A stretch of DNA of 64,000 bases. Source: Ideonella sp. MAG2 (GTDB taxonomy: Bacteria > Pseudomonadota > Gammaproteobacteria > Burkholderiales > Burkholderiaceae_C). The position numbers were made by a program, and so were the translations under genes. The notes beneath the pieces are model-generated. The model did no database searches and was not told the origin of the DNA. It was given only the letters and a program-made list of their open reading frames with translations. Shown piece by piece: positions 15,828 through 25,466 of the stretch. Each line of letters opens with the position of its first letter. The stretch's first letter is position 1. Location: NCBI GenBank assembly GCA_004359425.1, contig PTEU01000002.1, forward strand, positions 974,789 through 1,038,788, read 5' to 3'.

Positions 15828-17889
15828 AGCGCCCCTCCTTCCGGTAACGCATGAAGGCCGCCGCGCCTTCCGCCAAGTGCTTCTCCCAGGCCTCTGAGGC
15901 CGTGATGGCAGGCGCACGCCCCCGCTGCCGCTTGAACTCTGCGGCTCGTTTGGCAATCACGAAAGCGTCTTCGGGTGAGATGGTCGTGCGCTTGGCAGAA
16001 ATGGCCGCTGCCACCTGTTTGAGGCTGTCTTCGCTCATGCTCTTGGCCAGGATGGCATAGGCCTCACCAAAGGGGTTGATGCGGTCGATCAGGTCGATAT
16101 CCAACTCTTTGACATCCATCGCAAAGCGGCGCACGCCGTCCAACAAGGCCGTGTTAGGCGAGCCCAAGGGCGCATCTGGCGCTTCGCCCACCGTCAGCAG
16201 TTGCTTGGCTTGCTGCGTCAGGTTGAGGGCGGCCACTGCATGCTGGCGCACGGCCTCTTGGTCTTCGGCGTCCAGCTCGGGGTATTTGTCCTTGATGATC
16301 TTGCCCATGCGCACCTGGGTCAATTCCTCGGGCACCAACTCCTCGTCAAACAGGCCGCGCTCCACGCTGGTCTTGTCTTGCACAAAGGCGGCAATGACCT
16401 CGTTGAGGTCTTCTTGGCAAATGCGCGTGGCCTCTTTGCTCTTGGGCTCGGCCAAGCCCTTGATCTCGATCTGGAACTGCCCCGTCTGGTCGTTGAACCC
16501 CACATTGCAGCGCTCCGGCTGGTAGCCCGCCTCGCCATAGTCAAAGCCCAAAGCGGGGACACTGTCAGGATTCTTAGGCTTGAACTCAAAGCGCGGGGCC
16601 AGCACCTGCTCCATCAACAAGCTGGCCGCAATGGCCTTGAGGGTGTCATTCACCGCCTCAGTAACGGCTTGCTCGCTGGCATCCGGTTCCGCAATCAGGT
16701 TGGTGAAGCGGGCACGGGCCTTGCCCGGCGCATCGCGGGTCGCCCGCCCAATGATTTGCACAATCTCGGTCAGGCTGGCCCGGTAGCCCACGGTCAGCGC
16801 ATGCTCGCACCAGATCCAGTCAAAGCCCTCCTTGGCCATGCCCAGGGCGATGATGATGTCCACATGGTCGCGATTGTTCTTTTGGCTCGGGTCTTTCAGG
16901 GCCGCAGACACCCGGTCGCGCTTACCTGCATCGTCATCCACCAAATCGGCAATGCGCAGCACCTGCCCATCTGGCAGCTTAACCCGCTGAAAGCCGGTGG
17001 CCGCATCCACCCCCTGCCACTCGCCCAGGGTTTCCAAGATGTGCTCGACCTCGCGCACCTTGTCTTTGGTGCTTTCACGCGAGTTGACGTTGGGGATGTG
17101 GATGATGGTCTTCTCTGCGGGGTTCAGCACCTGGAGGATGTCATCCACGTAAGAGCCGCTGTAGAAAAAGTAGCCGATGTCGAGCCGCTTCAAGTGCTCG
17201 TAGCCATTGAGCTGCTCGTAGTAGGTGTAGGTGACGGTGTCAAACTTAGCCTCATCCGAGGGAGCCATCACGGCCTCAGCATCACCCCGGAAATAGGAGC
17301 CCGTCATGGCCACGATGTGGGTGCGGCCCCGTGCCATGAACTCCCCCAACTGCACTCCCAGCCTGTTGTCGGGGTTGGCCGAGACATGGTGAAACTCATC
17401 CACCGCAATCAGCCGGTCATCGAAGGCTTCCACCCCATAGGCCTCTACCGCAAAGCGGAAGGTGGCATGGGTACACACCAAGACTTTGTCGCTGCTTTCA
17501 AGAAAAGCCCCCACCGACTTGACCTTGCCGCCGTTGTCAGTGCCGGGGGCGTTGCAGAGGTTCCATTGCGGGGCCACCTGCCAGTCGGCCCAAAAGCCAT
17601 AGCGGGTCAAGGGCTCGTCATTGAAGCTGGCGCCGATGGAGCGCTCGGGCACCACGATCAAGGCTTGCTTCAGCCCCTGGTGGGCCAGCTTGTCCAGCGC
17701 CACAAACATCAGCGCGCGGCTCTTGCCCGAGGCGGGGGGTGACTTGATCAACAGGTACTGCTCGCCCCGCTTCTCATAGGCCCGCTCTTGCATGGGGCGC
17801 ATGCCGAGAGAATTAGCTTTGGCTGAGGCTCCATTACGCGCATACGTAACAGTGACAGAGGGAACGCTCCGAGGTTTGATCTCTTTCAT
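15814..17889 (-). CDS. DEAD/DEAH-type superfamily II helicase of a defence operon
   Basis: 691 residues from the ATG at 17889 (GAGAG eight bases upstream). A more upstream ATG at 17949 would overlap the PLD gene and is possible. Walker A is PPASGKS at residues 51-57, the DEAH-box equivalent is VDEFHH, motif III-like is AMTGSY, and the C-terminal RecA lobe ends in IIGRATRDAPGKARARF (motif VI). The last 250 residues are helical and lack a known nuclease motif. It most likely translocates or unwinds DNA for the restriction complex encoded with it. The first 25 codons are AT-richer than the rest, in line with a composition break near 17.8 kb. Confidence 0.85.
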   Translation of the reverse strand: MKEIKPRSVPSVTVTYARNGASAKANSLGMRPMQERAYEKRGEQYLLIKSPPASGKSRALMFVALDKLAHQGLKQALIVVPERSIGASFNDEPLTRYGFWADWQVAPQWNLCNAPGTDNGGKVKSVGAFLESSDKVLVCTHATFRFAVEAYGVEAFDDRLIAVDEFHHVSANPDNRLGVQLGEFMARGRTHIVAMTGSYFRGDAEAVMAPSDEAKFDTVTYTYYEQLNGYEHLKRLDIGYFFYSGSYVDDILQVLNPAEKTIIHIPNVNSRESTKDKVREVEHILETLGEWQGVDAATGFQRVKLPDGQVLRIADLVDDDAGKRDRVSAALKDPSQKNNRDHVDIIIALGMAKEGFDWIWCEHALTVGYRASLTEIVQIIGRATRDAPGKARARFTNLIAEPDASEQAVTEAVNDTLKAIAASLLMEQVLAPRFEFKPKNPDSVPALGFDYGEAGYQPERCNVGFNDQTGQFQIEIKGLAEPKSKEATRICQEDLNEVIAAFVQDKTSVERGLFDEELVPEELTQVRMGKIIKDKYPELDAEDQEAVRQHAVAALNLTQQAKQLLTVGEAPDAPLGSPNTALLDGVRRFAMDVKELDIDLIDRINPFGEAYAILAKSMSEDSLKQVAAAISAKRTTISPEDAFVIAKRAAEFKRQRGRAPAITASEAWEKHLAEGAAAFMRYRKEGRYATE

Positions 17890-17932
17890 AATGAAGCTCT
17901 CGCTTCGGTGCTGAGTTGTGCCGGATTTACAG

Positions 17933-18979
17933 TCATGTGATATGGCCATAACGTCTGCCGCTGGTCATGACACGAACTTCTGCCAGACGGTCACCGAAAG
18001 ATGTTTCGAAATCGTCTGCCTCTAATGCCCTCATTACGAATCGACCTTCGGCTCGTTGAAACAAAAGGACCTTGCCATCGTAGATGTCGAAACCATGCGT
18101 TTCCGGGATCGGCAAAGATATCTTCTCCATCATGTTGTTCCCAAGGCGGAGATTATTCGCTACAGGGGCACCAGCCGGGGTTTCGAATACAACCTGCCCG
18201 ATGACGGAGTTGGCTGGCAAATCTGCTGATGGGTTAAACCCAAAATATCTGGACATTCCCCGAGGAAAGTCGATCTGGTTACCTGGGCGGCGCGGCCCGC
18301 GATTCTTGGTGACATACCCTGCTTCGATCCAGAAGACAGGTGTCGCGGTAGGGTTGACTTCGACGTTTGGTTGGTTCTCAACGACTCGCCGAAAAAAGGA
18401 TGTACTCCATCGCTCCTCATAGACATCCAAGATGTCGGCTATAGGTGTAGCTTGTTCCCATAGAAGTTCGGCTGCTTCGAAGGTGGGCCGAAGCACATCG
18501 TCGAATTCGTTGATGCCGCGCGTGATAACGGAGGCACCGGCCTCGACGCTCTTGCGAAGGCCATTTGACGAAAAGTTTCCGGAACCAACAACTGCGCCAG
18601 ACAGCCCGGCCTCTTGGTTCAGCAACATGGCCATCTTGGCGTGAAAATCGCGACGAGGAACAAAACCACTTTGGTCTAGAACATATATCCCGTCGTGAAT
18701 CCTGATCTCCACGTTCGGTCGCGAGCAAAGCAATCGAAGGGCCTGCGGCTGGGTGCGACCGTAGTCAATTCCAAAGAGCCATCGCGAAGGTGTATACGTC
18801 CAGAAATTTCCGCCAAACGTCAAATCGAACAAAGCGGCGCCAGATTGGGTCGCATAGGCGTACAACCCCAGGAATTCAGTAGCTGAGATATCTTCACGGA
18901 TGCGTCGGATCTCCGATATCGTGGTCGGCGCATTTGCGTCGCGGTGTAGGAAAGTTGAAATATTCAAGACGTTCCCCAA
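17933..18979 (-). CDS. PLD-like nuclease of a defence operon
   Basis: 348 residues. The frame follows the MTase stop directly (TAA then TTG), in the same frame, so the start is a TTG at 18979 or reading continues from the MTase; no ATG is available near the N-terminus. A phospholipase-D superfamily half-site is clear: H113-x-K115 in RRDFHAKMAMLL and GSGNFSSNGLRKSVE at about 132-146. Only one HxK is visible, so an active dimer is expected, as in PLD nucleases such as BfiI or Nuc. Base composition is AT-richer than in the helicase and GIY-YIG genes. Confidence 0.8.
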   Translation of the reverse strand: MGNVLNISTFLHRDANAPTTISEIRRIREDISATEFLGLYAYATQSGAALFDLTFGGNFWTYTPSRWLFGIDYGRTQPQALRLLCSRPNVEIRIHDGIYVLDQSGFVPRRDFHAKMAMLLNQEAGLSGAVVGSGNFSSNGLRKSVEAGASVITRGINEFDDVLRPTFEAAELLWEQATPIADILDVYEERWSTSFFRRVVENQPNVEVNPTATPVFWIEAGYVTKNRGPRRPGNQIDFPRGMSRYFGFNPSADLPANSVIGQVVFETPAGAPVANNLRLGNNMMEKISLPIPETHGFDIYDGKVLLFQRAEGRFVMRALEADDFETSFGDRLAEVRVMTSGRRYGHIT

Positions 18980-21760
18980 TTACGCTCGTTTAACTCGACG
19001 CTGCACGGTGCCTGCTTGTCCGGACATATGTGAATGGAGTTCAAATAGTTTTTCAAGACGCTCCGTGTCATTTCTAAATAGACGGCCTATATAGATTCGC
19101 TCCACGATTTCGTCATTGCGCTCATGTGCGTAACTTAGATCAGTCGGCATTGAATCGGGTACATAGAGTTCGGCAAGAGTTTGTGGGAAATGACGCTCAC
19201 GAGCCAGCAGGATATCTTGCGCAGATCTGGTAAGGTCTTCGATGTTCTTCTCTGTCAACTTAGGGAGTGGGAACGTGTTCCAACCAATGGTGTTCGAATA
19301 CCGAAAGTCGGTTTTCATTTTTCCGCACACGGTGGCAATCCATACGAGATGCAGTCGTGACACCAATAACGCCAAGTTCCATAGTGGCGCGTCATACAGC
19401 GCGAACAAGAGATCGCTAACGATAACGCTGCCATCTAAAAGATCCACAGGCAGGTATGGTCGGCGCTCCGACGATACTTTCGCCACGACCAGCGAATGCT
19501 GCTTAGCAGTACCGGCAATTTGAACGAAGCGGTGCGGCCGTGCCGCGAAGTCGCGAGTAGAACTAGCCGGACTTGAAAGGCGAAAATCCCGAACTTTTTC
19601 CAACACCTTTTTCAGGTAGGGATGTTGCTGAGCAAAAAGAGCGTCGTCGTCCTCAATCCATAGGCACCACCGAGGCTTTCCCTGAATCATCTGTTCAGAG
19701 CCCATGTATGGGCGAACGAAGCGTTCAAGTTCGGGGTACTGCCTTAGCACATGTGCTCGTTCTTCGCCATCCAAAACAAATGCACCACCATCACGCGGCA
19801 TATTGCCAAATAGCATGGGCGATACAGCAGATATCGCTCGACGCTCCTGCTCCACGGGGTTGCTACGGCCCGGCACAAGATAGGAATTGATGTAGTCAAC
19901 TTGCCGCTCCTGTACGGAGCCATCCTCACTTATGGAGAACAACCGTTTAATGGGTCGCGGCCTAGACGAAATACCAACAATGGCGACGGTCACCCCGGCA
20001 TTATTGCTTGCGAGATTGGTCCACTTGAAGGATGTATGCGCGAATACTATCTGGTGTCCAGTGTGAAGAATTGCCGGCCACAGAATTGGAACCTGCAATC
20101 CTTGGCAGATTGAGTTGGTGGAAACGAAAGCAGTAGCCGCATTGGTGTGCTCGCCATACGCCGCCGCCTTCATGAACCACCCGGCAACGTAATCCAGAGA
20201 TTTCCAGGCGACACCGCTGCGTTCGAATATTGCCTTGAGGTCACTCTTTTGTTCGTCTGACTGCCACTTGCTTCCCAGATAAGGAGGGTTACCACAAATA
20301 TATGTTTCACCTCCTTCGTTCTCGAAGTCGATCTCGGCTTGTTCTAGCGGCGAGCTGAACAGGTCATCCGACTGCAACTTCACACCCGTCCCCGTTGGTG
20401 GGCACAGGCTCAACCAATCCAGCCGCAATGCATTGCCACAGGTGATCCAGTTCTCATGGCTCAGCGGCAAAAATTCCGCCAAGGCCAAGCGCTGCCCCCG
20501 GTATTGCACGTCGCACTGGTACTCGGCAATCACCAGGGCCAGGCGGGCAATTTCGGCCGGAAAGTCGCGCAGCTCAATGCCCCGAAAATTGGTGAGCGGG
20601 ATGTCCGAGGCGCGGTCAGGCTCGCGGCGGCGGCGGTTGATCTCGGCCTCAATGGCCCGCATCTCCTTGTAGGCGATGACCAAGAAGTTGCCCGAGCCGC
20701 AGGCCGGGTCAAACACCCGGATGCGGGCCATGCGCTTACGCAGGTTGAGCAGCATGCGCGGGTTGTCGCCTGCCTCTTGCAGCTTGGCGCGCAAGTCATC
20801 CAAGAACAGCGGGTTCAAGACCTTGAGGATGTTGGGCACGCTGGTGTAGTGCATGCCCAGTTCACCCCGCTCGTCATCGTCGGCCACCGCCTGGATCATG
20901 GAGCCGAAGATGTCGGGGTTGATCTTGGTCCAGTCCAGGCCGCCCACATGCAAGAGGTAGGAGCGCGCGATTTTGCTGAAGCGTGGCACCTCGGTGCTGC
21001 CCGAGAACAACTGGCCGTTGACGTAGGGAAAGTCGTCGGTATGGGCCCAGCGCGGTAGGCCTGCCGTGGCCCGCTCTTCACGCTTGGTGTTCATCACCTT
21101 GAACAGCGTGGCGATGACCTCGTGCGTCACGTTGGCATCGCCCGCGCTCATGGTGGCCACGGTGGCGGTGAACTTGCCCTTGCCACCAAAGATGTCGGTG
21201 TCTTCAGCAAAGAAGCAGAAGATGAGCCGCGCCATGAAGTGGTTCATGTCGTGGCGGCGGTCCGCATGGCCCCAGTCGGGGTTGTCCTTGAGCAGCTCCA
21301 GGTAGAGCCGGTTCAGGCGGCTGGTGGCCCGGATGTCAAACGCGTTCTCGCTGATTTGCCGGACAGTGCTGATGCCGGCCAGGGGCAGGAAGAAGCCGAA
21401 GTGATCGGGAAAGTCTTGAAATGCGCAGGCGACCGTCTCGCCCGTGGTGAGGTCTTCAGCCTCAAAGTCGGCGCCGTCCGTGGCCAAGATGAACCGGGCG
21501 TTGAAGCGGGCTGTGGCCGGGCTGGCCCGCAAAGCAGCCAAGGTGGCGGGCACCTCACCCATGCCGCAAGCCAAGACGTGGATGTTCTTGGTTTGGAGCA
21601 CCCCGCCCAGGTCGGACTTGTTGGTCGCCCCCGTGCGCAGGCGCTTGAGGGTGGTCTCCTTGTTGCCAAAGGCTTCTAAGAAGGCATAGGGAAAGGCTGC
21701 GGGGTCAAAGGCTTGCTCCGCAAGGTCGGTGATCGCTTGTTCGATTTCTACGGCGTTCAT
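18980..21760 (-). CDS. Large N6-adenine DNA methyltransferase (MmeI-like class) of a defence operon
   Basis: 926 residues, ATG at 21760. The N-terminal 300 residues are the helical/alpha-beta domain of the class (ILATDGADFEAEDL, HDMNHFMARLIFCFFAEDTD). Motif I is DPACGSGNF (about residues 350-358) and motif IV is NPPY (near residue 488). The region after about residue 490 is the presumed target-recognition domain. The first half is GC-rich like the chromosome, while the second half is AT-richer; the switch falls near 20.3 kb, right after motif IV. It is first in the MTase-PLD-helicase-GIY-YIG operon and should mark self DNA. Confidence 0.9.
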   Translation of the reverse strand: MNAVEIEQAITDLAEQAFDPAAFPYAFLEAFGNKETTLKRLRTGATNKSDLGGVLQTKNIHVLACGMGEVPATLAALRASPATARFNARFILATDGADFEAEDLTTGETVACAFQDFPDHFGFFLPLAGISTVRQISENAFDIRATSRLNRLYLELLKDNPDWGHADRRHDMNHFMARLIFCFFAEDTDIFGGKGKFTATVATMSAGDANVTHEVIATLFKVMNTKREERATAGLPRWAHTDDFPYVNGQLFSGSTEVPRFSKIARSYLLHVGGLDWTKINPDIFGSMIQAVADDDERGELGMHYTSVPNILKVLNPLFLDDLRAKLQEAGDNPRMLLNLRKRMARIRVFDPACGSGNFLVIAYKEMRAIEAEINRRRREPDRASDIPLTNFRGIELRDFPAEIARLALVIAEYQCDVQYRGQRLALAEFLPLSHENWITCGNALRLDWLSLCPPTGTGVKLQSDDLFSSPLEQAEIDFENEGGETYICGNPPYLGSKWQSDEQKSDLKAIFERSGVAWKSLDYVAGWFMKAAAYGEHTNAATAFVSTNSICQGLQVPILWPAILHTGHQIVFAHTSFKWTNLASNNAGVTVAIVGISSRPRPIKRLFSISEDGSVQERQVDYINSYLVPGRSNPVEQERRAISAVSPMLFGNMPRDGGAFVLDGEERAHVLRQYPELERFVRPYMGSEQMIQGKPRWCLWIEDDDALFAQQHPYLKKVLEKVRDFRLSSPASSTRDFAARPHRFVQIAGTAKQHSLVVAKVSSERRPYLPVDLLDGSVIVSDLLFALYDAPLWNLALLVSRLHLVWIATVCGKMKTDFRYSNTIGWNTFPLPKLTEKNIEDLTRSAQDILLARERHFPQTLAELYVPDSMPTDLSYAHERNDEIVERIYIGRLFRNDTERLEKLFELHSHMSGQAGTVQRRVKRA

Positions 21761-21843
21761 GGGCGAGCGGAAGAGGTCAGGCCGAGCATCGGGTCAACAA
21801 GGGTGGGGTAGCTTGCCATTGCAGGGCAGTGTAGCGGTGAGGC

Positions 21844-22749
21844 TCAGTCTTTGAGGAGTGCCAGCAAACCCTCCGCCAAGTGGTCATAGACCAATCGCAC
21901 CAAAGGGTTGCCGCGGATCTCGCGGTGCACAGCCAGCCAGCAGGGCAGGGGCGGGATCTTGAGTTGGGGAAGCAGGGGCTGAACCTCGGGCCACTGCTGC
22001 CAGAACTGCTCACTGGTGAAACCAATGCCTGCGCCTGCGGCGATGAGTTGGCCGTAGGCGATCTGGTCGTCGGTGCGCAGCGCAAAGTGCTGGGGCGTCA
22101 GAGGCAGGCCCATGCGGGCAAAGCCACGCAGGATGGTGTCGTCGCGGTCGTAGCCAATCAGGCGGTGGTTCGGCAGCTCTTGTGGCGTCTGCGGCACACC
22201 GGCGCGCTGCAGGTAGTGGCGGTGCGCGCAGGGCTGCACCCGCATCTCGCCCACCTTGCGCGCCACCAATGTGGCCTGCTGCGGGCGCACCATGCGCACA
22301 GCAATGTCAGCCTCGCGGCGCAGCAGGTTGGCCAAGCCGTTAGACACCACCAGCTCGACTTGGATGCCCGGCTCGGCCTGCTGCAGCGCCACCAACAGCG
22401 GCGGCAACACCACACTGGCCATGATTTGGCTGGCGGCAATGCGCACCGTGCCCTGGGTGCTGTGCTGCTGGCGCACCAGGGCCTGGCCCAGCGCCTGGGC
22501 GCCGGCCTGCATTTGGCGGGCGGCGTCGGCCAGCGCCAGCGCGGCAGCGGTGGGCTCCAGCCCACGGCCGGTGCGCTCAAACAGGGCCACGCCCAGTTGA
22601 GATTCCAGCTCGCTGATGTGGCGCGACAGCGTGGGCTGGTGCGCGCCCAGGGTGCGCGCCGCACCCATCAGGCTGCCCGCTTCCAAGGCCGCCAGAAAGC
22701 TGCGCACCAGGGTCCAATCAAAGTGTGCGGTGGCCATACGCTTTTGCAT
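21844..22749 (-). CDS. LysR family transcriptional regulator
   Basis: 301 residues from ATG 22749 (a start at 22737 is also possible). The N-terminal winged helix-turn-helix is FLAALEAGSLMGAARTLGAH and PTLSRHISELESQLGVALFE, followed by a periplasmic-binding-like effector domain (VRIAASQIMASVVLPPLLVA, DDQIAYGQLIAAGAGIGFTS). It is divergent from the epimerase gene with an 86-bp shared gap, the usual arrangement for a LysR protein and its target. Inducer unknown. Confidence 0.9.
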   Translation of the reverse strand: MQKRMATAHFDWTLVRSFLAALEAGSLMGAARTLGAHQPTLSRHISELESQLGVALFERTGRGLEPTAAALALADAARQMQAGAQALGQALVRQQHSTQGTVRIAASQIMASVVLPPLLVALQQAEPGIQVELVVSNGLANLLRREADIAVRMVRPQQATLVARKVGEMRVQPCAHRHYLQRAGVPQTPQELPNHRLIGYDRDDTILRGFARMGLPLTPQHFALRTDDQIAYGQLIAAGAGIGFTSEQFWQQWPEVQPLLPQLKIPPLPCWLAVHREIRGNPLVRLVYDHLAEGLLALLKD

Positions 22750-22835
22750 AGCTGGGTTGACGAGATCGTGAATTGTCGTAGACCTTGCCAGCACCCACAC
22801 TGAAGGCCTTCACACTTTCTTTTGTCTGTCAGCTT

Positions 22836-23789
22836 ATGAGCCACACCGTGTTGATCCTGGGCGTTCGCGGCCGTTTGGGCCATGCCTTGGGCTTGGCCTT
22901 TGCCCAGCGGGGCTGGCGCGTGCTGGGCCACACCCGGGGGCCGCTGCCACCCGACTTGCTGGCGGCAGGTGTGCAGCCCATCACGGTGCCGCTGGAGCAG
23001 CCCGCCGCACTGGCCCGCGCCGCCTTGGGCGCGCAGGTGGTGGTGCACGCCATCAACCCGCCCTATACCCGCTGGGCCACCGAGGCGCGGCCTGGCTTGC
23101 AGCACGGCATGGCCGTGGCCGAGCACCTGCATGCGCTGCTGATGTTCCCCGGTAATGTCTATGCCTATGGCGCGCAGATGCCGCCGCTGCTGCGGCCCGA
23201 CACCCCCGTGCAGCCCAGCACCCGCAAGGGCGCCATTCGGGCCGAGATGGAAAGGCTGTTGGCCCAGCAGGCCTCGCTGCGCAGCGTGCTGATTTGCGCA
23301 GGTGATTTTTTCGGCGCCCCCGAGGGCACTTGGCTGGATTTGGCCATCGCCAAGCACTGGCGGCAGGGCAAGCTGGTCTACCCCGGTCCACTGGACAAGG
23401 CCCACGCCTGGGCCTACCTGCCCGACCTGGCCCAGGCCTTTGTGGCCGCCGCCCAGCACGCGCTGGCCCGGCCGCACACCGGCCTGCAGCGCTGGCACTT
23501 TGCGGGCCACACGCTGACCGGCCAAGAATGCCTGGGTGCGCTGCAGCAGGCCGCCGCCACGCTGGGCGTCACCCCCGCCCAGGGCTGGAAGGTGGGCGGC
23601 ATGCCCTGGCCGCTGCTGCGCTGGGGCGGCCTGTTGGTGCCGATGTGGCGCGAGGTGGCTGAAATGGCTTACTTGTGGGACGTGCCCCACGCGCTGGACG
23701 GGCAGGCCATGCAAGAGGCCTTGAACCTGCCCCCGGCCACGCCGGTGGACGAGGCCATGGTGGCAAGCCTGCGCCTGCTCAAAGCTTGA
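22836..23789 (+). CDS. NAD(P)-dependent epimerase/dehydratase-like protein
   Basis: 317 residues from the ATG at 22836. A Rossmann start is visible (VLILGVRGRLGHALGLAF, GxxGxxG-like), then VVVHAINPPYTRW, FPGNVYAYGAQMPPLL with the Tyr of the SDR site, and LICAGDFFGAP. It belongs to the atypical/extended SDR group acting on sugar nucleotides or hydroxysteroids; the substrate is unknown. It is probably controlled by the divergent LysR protein. Confidence 0.85.
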   Translation: MSHTVLILGVRGRLGHALGLAFAQRGWRVLGHTRGPLPPDLLAAGVQPITVPLEQPAALARAALGAQVVVHAINPPYTRWATEARPGLQHGMAVAEHLHALLMFPGNVYAYGAQMPPLLRPDTPVQPSTRKGAIRAEMERLLAQQASLRSVLICAGDFFGAPEGTWLDLAIAKHWRQGKLVYPGPLDKAHAWAYLPDLAQAFVAAAQHALARPHTGLQRWHFAGHTLTGQECLGALQQAAATLGVTPAQGWKVGGMPWPLLRWGGLLVPMWREVAEMAYLWDVPHALDGQAMQEALNLPPATPVDEAMVASLRLLKA

Positions 23790-23889
23790 TTGGGCCGGCG
23801 GACGAAGATTCAATCGCCGCTCGGACCCGGCGCTGCTGTCCGTCTCGCCGTTCGCGCTTTTGCCAACTTCCCTTTTCCGATCAACCCCG

Positions 23890-24615
23890 TCACAGGTCGT
23901 TCAATGAGGGCAGTAAGTTTGAAAGATGCAGGTGGCCCGTCGGGGTGACGGTCAGCGCGCGCTCTCCGTCTACACGCCGCAGCCAACCCTTTTGCAGGCA
24001 ATGCGTCAGGAGTGCCTTGGGTAGAGTGCCCGCCATGTGGTCACGGCGCTCAGACCAATCCAAGCAACGGTAGGCCAAGCGCTGACTTCGTGTGTGGCCA
24101 GCCTTGCTGAACCCATCTACCTTCATTCCCAACGCCTCTAACCCGGCCTTGCCCAGAGCGGACAGCACAAACCTATCCCCCATCGGTGACAGCCATTCCC
24201 TGGCCAACAGTTGTGACAACAGCTCTACCCCCAGTTGTCCCGCCAGATGCCCGTAGCAGCAGCGGGCAAAACGCAGGCGTTGGCGCGTGGGGTTGGCCCA
24301 CTCGGCCTGGTGAGTGCGCCGCTCGGCCATCAGCGAGAGGGCCTCTAGCGCGTGGGCCACTTCATCGTCTGCAAGCCGGTAGTAGCGATGCCGACCGCGT
24401 GGCTCGCACATCAGCAGCCCGGCTTCCATCAACTTGCCCAAATGGCCGCTGGCTGTCGCGGGTGAAACGGACGCGGCCCTGGCCAGCTCACCCGCGCTGG
24501 CGTATTCGCCCGCCAGCAGGTAGCACAGCATGCGGGCCCGTGTGGCGTCTGCAATCACCGCGGCCACACTGGCCAGCTTGGGTTCAAAAGTGGGTGCAGT
24601 CATGCGGGGCATCAT
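23890..24615 (-). CDS. ArsR-family winged-helix regulator with long C-terminus
   Basis: 241 residues; the start (ATGATG) overlaps the stop of the upstream monooxygenase-like gene. The helix-turn-helix is in SAGELARAASVSPATASGHL and the wing in EPRGRHRYYRLADDE. It is about twice the usual ArsR length because of a C-terminal domain (residues 110-241) with ARCCYGHLAGQLGVEL, a pattern I recall from ArsR proteins of Proteobacteria that have this extension. There is no obvious metal-binding cluster apart from the paired Cys. It is last of a three-gene operon with NIPSNAP and ABM proteins and probably regulates it. Confidence 0.85.
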   Translation of the reverse strand: MMPRMTAPTFEPKLASVAAVIADATRARMLCYLLAGEYASAGELARAASVSPATASGHLGKLMEAGLLMCEPRGRHRYYRLADDEVAHALEALSLMAERRTHQAEWANPTRQRLRFARCCYGHLAGQLGVELLSQLLAREWLSPMGDRFVLSALGKAGLEALGMKVDGFSKAGHTRSQRLAYRCLDWSERRDHMAGTLPKALLTHCLQKGWLRRVDGERALTVTPTGHLHLSNLLPSLNDL

Positions 24616-24989
24616 GCAGGTGGGTGCGAGCCAATGGGAAGCAGCGCCTGCAGCACAGTATTGGAGTCGCCCGGGGCCTGCTGGCGTTGGGCCAGCGTGT
24701 AGTCCCGGCGCACTTCAGCCACACGAATTCGGTAGTCGGCGAACACGGCCTCACGGCCTTCGACTTGCTCGGCACGGTGCTGGTGATGGTTGCGCCATGC
24801 CCGCACGGCATCTTCGTCCCGCCAAAAACTGAGAGATAGATAGCAGCCGGGACGAGACAGGCTTTGAAACCGCTCCACCGACATGAATCCATCCATCTTG
24901 TCCAGATGGGCACGCAGCAAGGCTGCGCTCTCAAAGTAGCGCTCCTCTTGCCCTGGCAGGGGCGTGACCTCGAAGATCACCGCGATCAT
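24612..24989 (-). CDS. Antibiotic biosynthesis monooxygenase (ABM) domain protein
   Basis: 125 residues. The dimeric alpha+beta barrel signature is seen ([72 protein letters not shown]). Both ends overlap neighbours by ATGA, so the three genes are translationally coupled. Members act as cofactor-free oxygenases or haem/quinone handlers; the substrate here is unknown. Confidence 0.9.
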   Translation of the reverse strand: MIAVIFEVTPLPGQEERYFESAALLRAHLDKMDGFMSVERFQSLSRPGCYLSLSFWRDEDAVRAWRNHHQHRAEQVEGREAVFADYRIRVAEVRRDYTLAQRQQAPGDSNTVLQALLPIGSHPPA

Positions 24990-25333
24990 GCGACCGCCAT
25001 GCGACCCGTTGGCGCTTGCAGGTAGCTGCTGTCGACCACCTTTGGGAAGGTGCGTTCTTCTTTCAGGATAAGCCGCTCCCGTTGCGCGAAAGCAAAGTTG
25101 GCTTGGGCCTCATCATCCTCACGCAAACGCAGGCGGTAGGCCTCGTACGCTGCCAAACTGGGGAAGGAGATCAGGCCCCACGCCTCGTAGTTGCTGCCCT
25201 CATGCGGTAGGAAGTAACCCAACAAGTGGCCACCCAGACGTGGAATGATGCGCGCCCAGTTGTCTGCATAGGCTTTGAACAGGTCTTTCTTGAATGGATC
25301 AATCTCGTAGCGAATGAAGCAGGTGATGGTCAT
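24986..25333 (-). CDS. NIPSNAP family protein
   Basis: 115 residues, ATG at 25333, first gene of the three-gene operon. The ferredoxin-like fold is read from [40 protein letters not shown] and [27 protein letters not shown] proteins are small dimeric alpha+beta barrel proteins with poorly known function. The pairing with an ABM protein and an ArsR regulator suggests a small detoxification unit (inference). Confidence 0.88.
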   Translation of the reverse strand: MTITCFIRYEIDPFKKDLFKAYADNWARIIPRLGGHLLGYFLPHEGSNYEAWGLISFPSLAAYEAYRLRLREDDEAQANFAFAQRERLILKEERTFPKVVDSSYLQAPTGRMAVA

Positions 25334-25466
25334 GGCGAATGGCCTCTTGGTGGTTGAAGAGGCTCAGTGTGGGGCGCGAACCCAACGGCTTGCTTTGACG
25401 CATACCGAAACATCACTCTTCAGCCGCTACCATCCGACGACGCGATGGCGGTGACCGTGCGCCGAC

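Noticed and set aside
16201..17742. 513-codon open frame opposite the helicase
   Set aside because: Antisense shadow; the helicase motifs on the other strand are unmistakable.
14643..21760. DISARM system
   Set aside because: Helicase, PLD and methyltransferase are present, but no DUF1998 (DrmB) protein, which defines DISARM.
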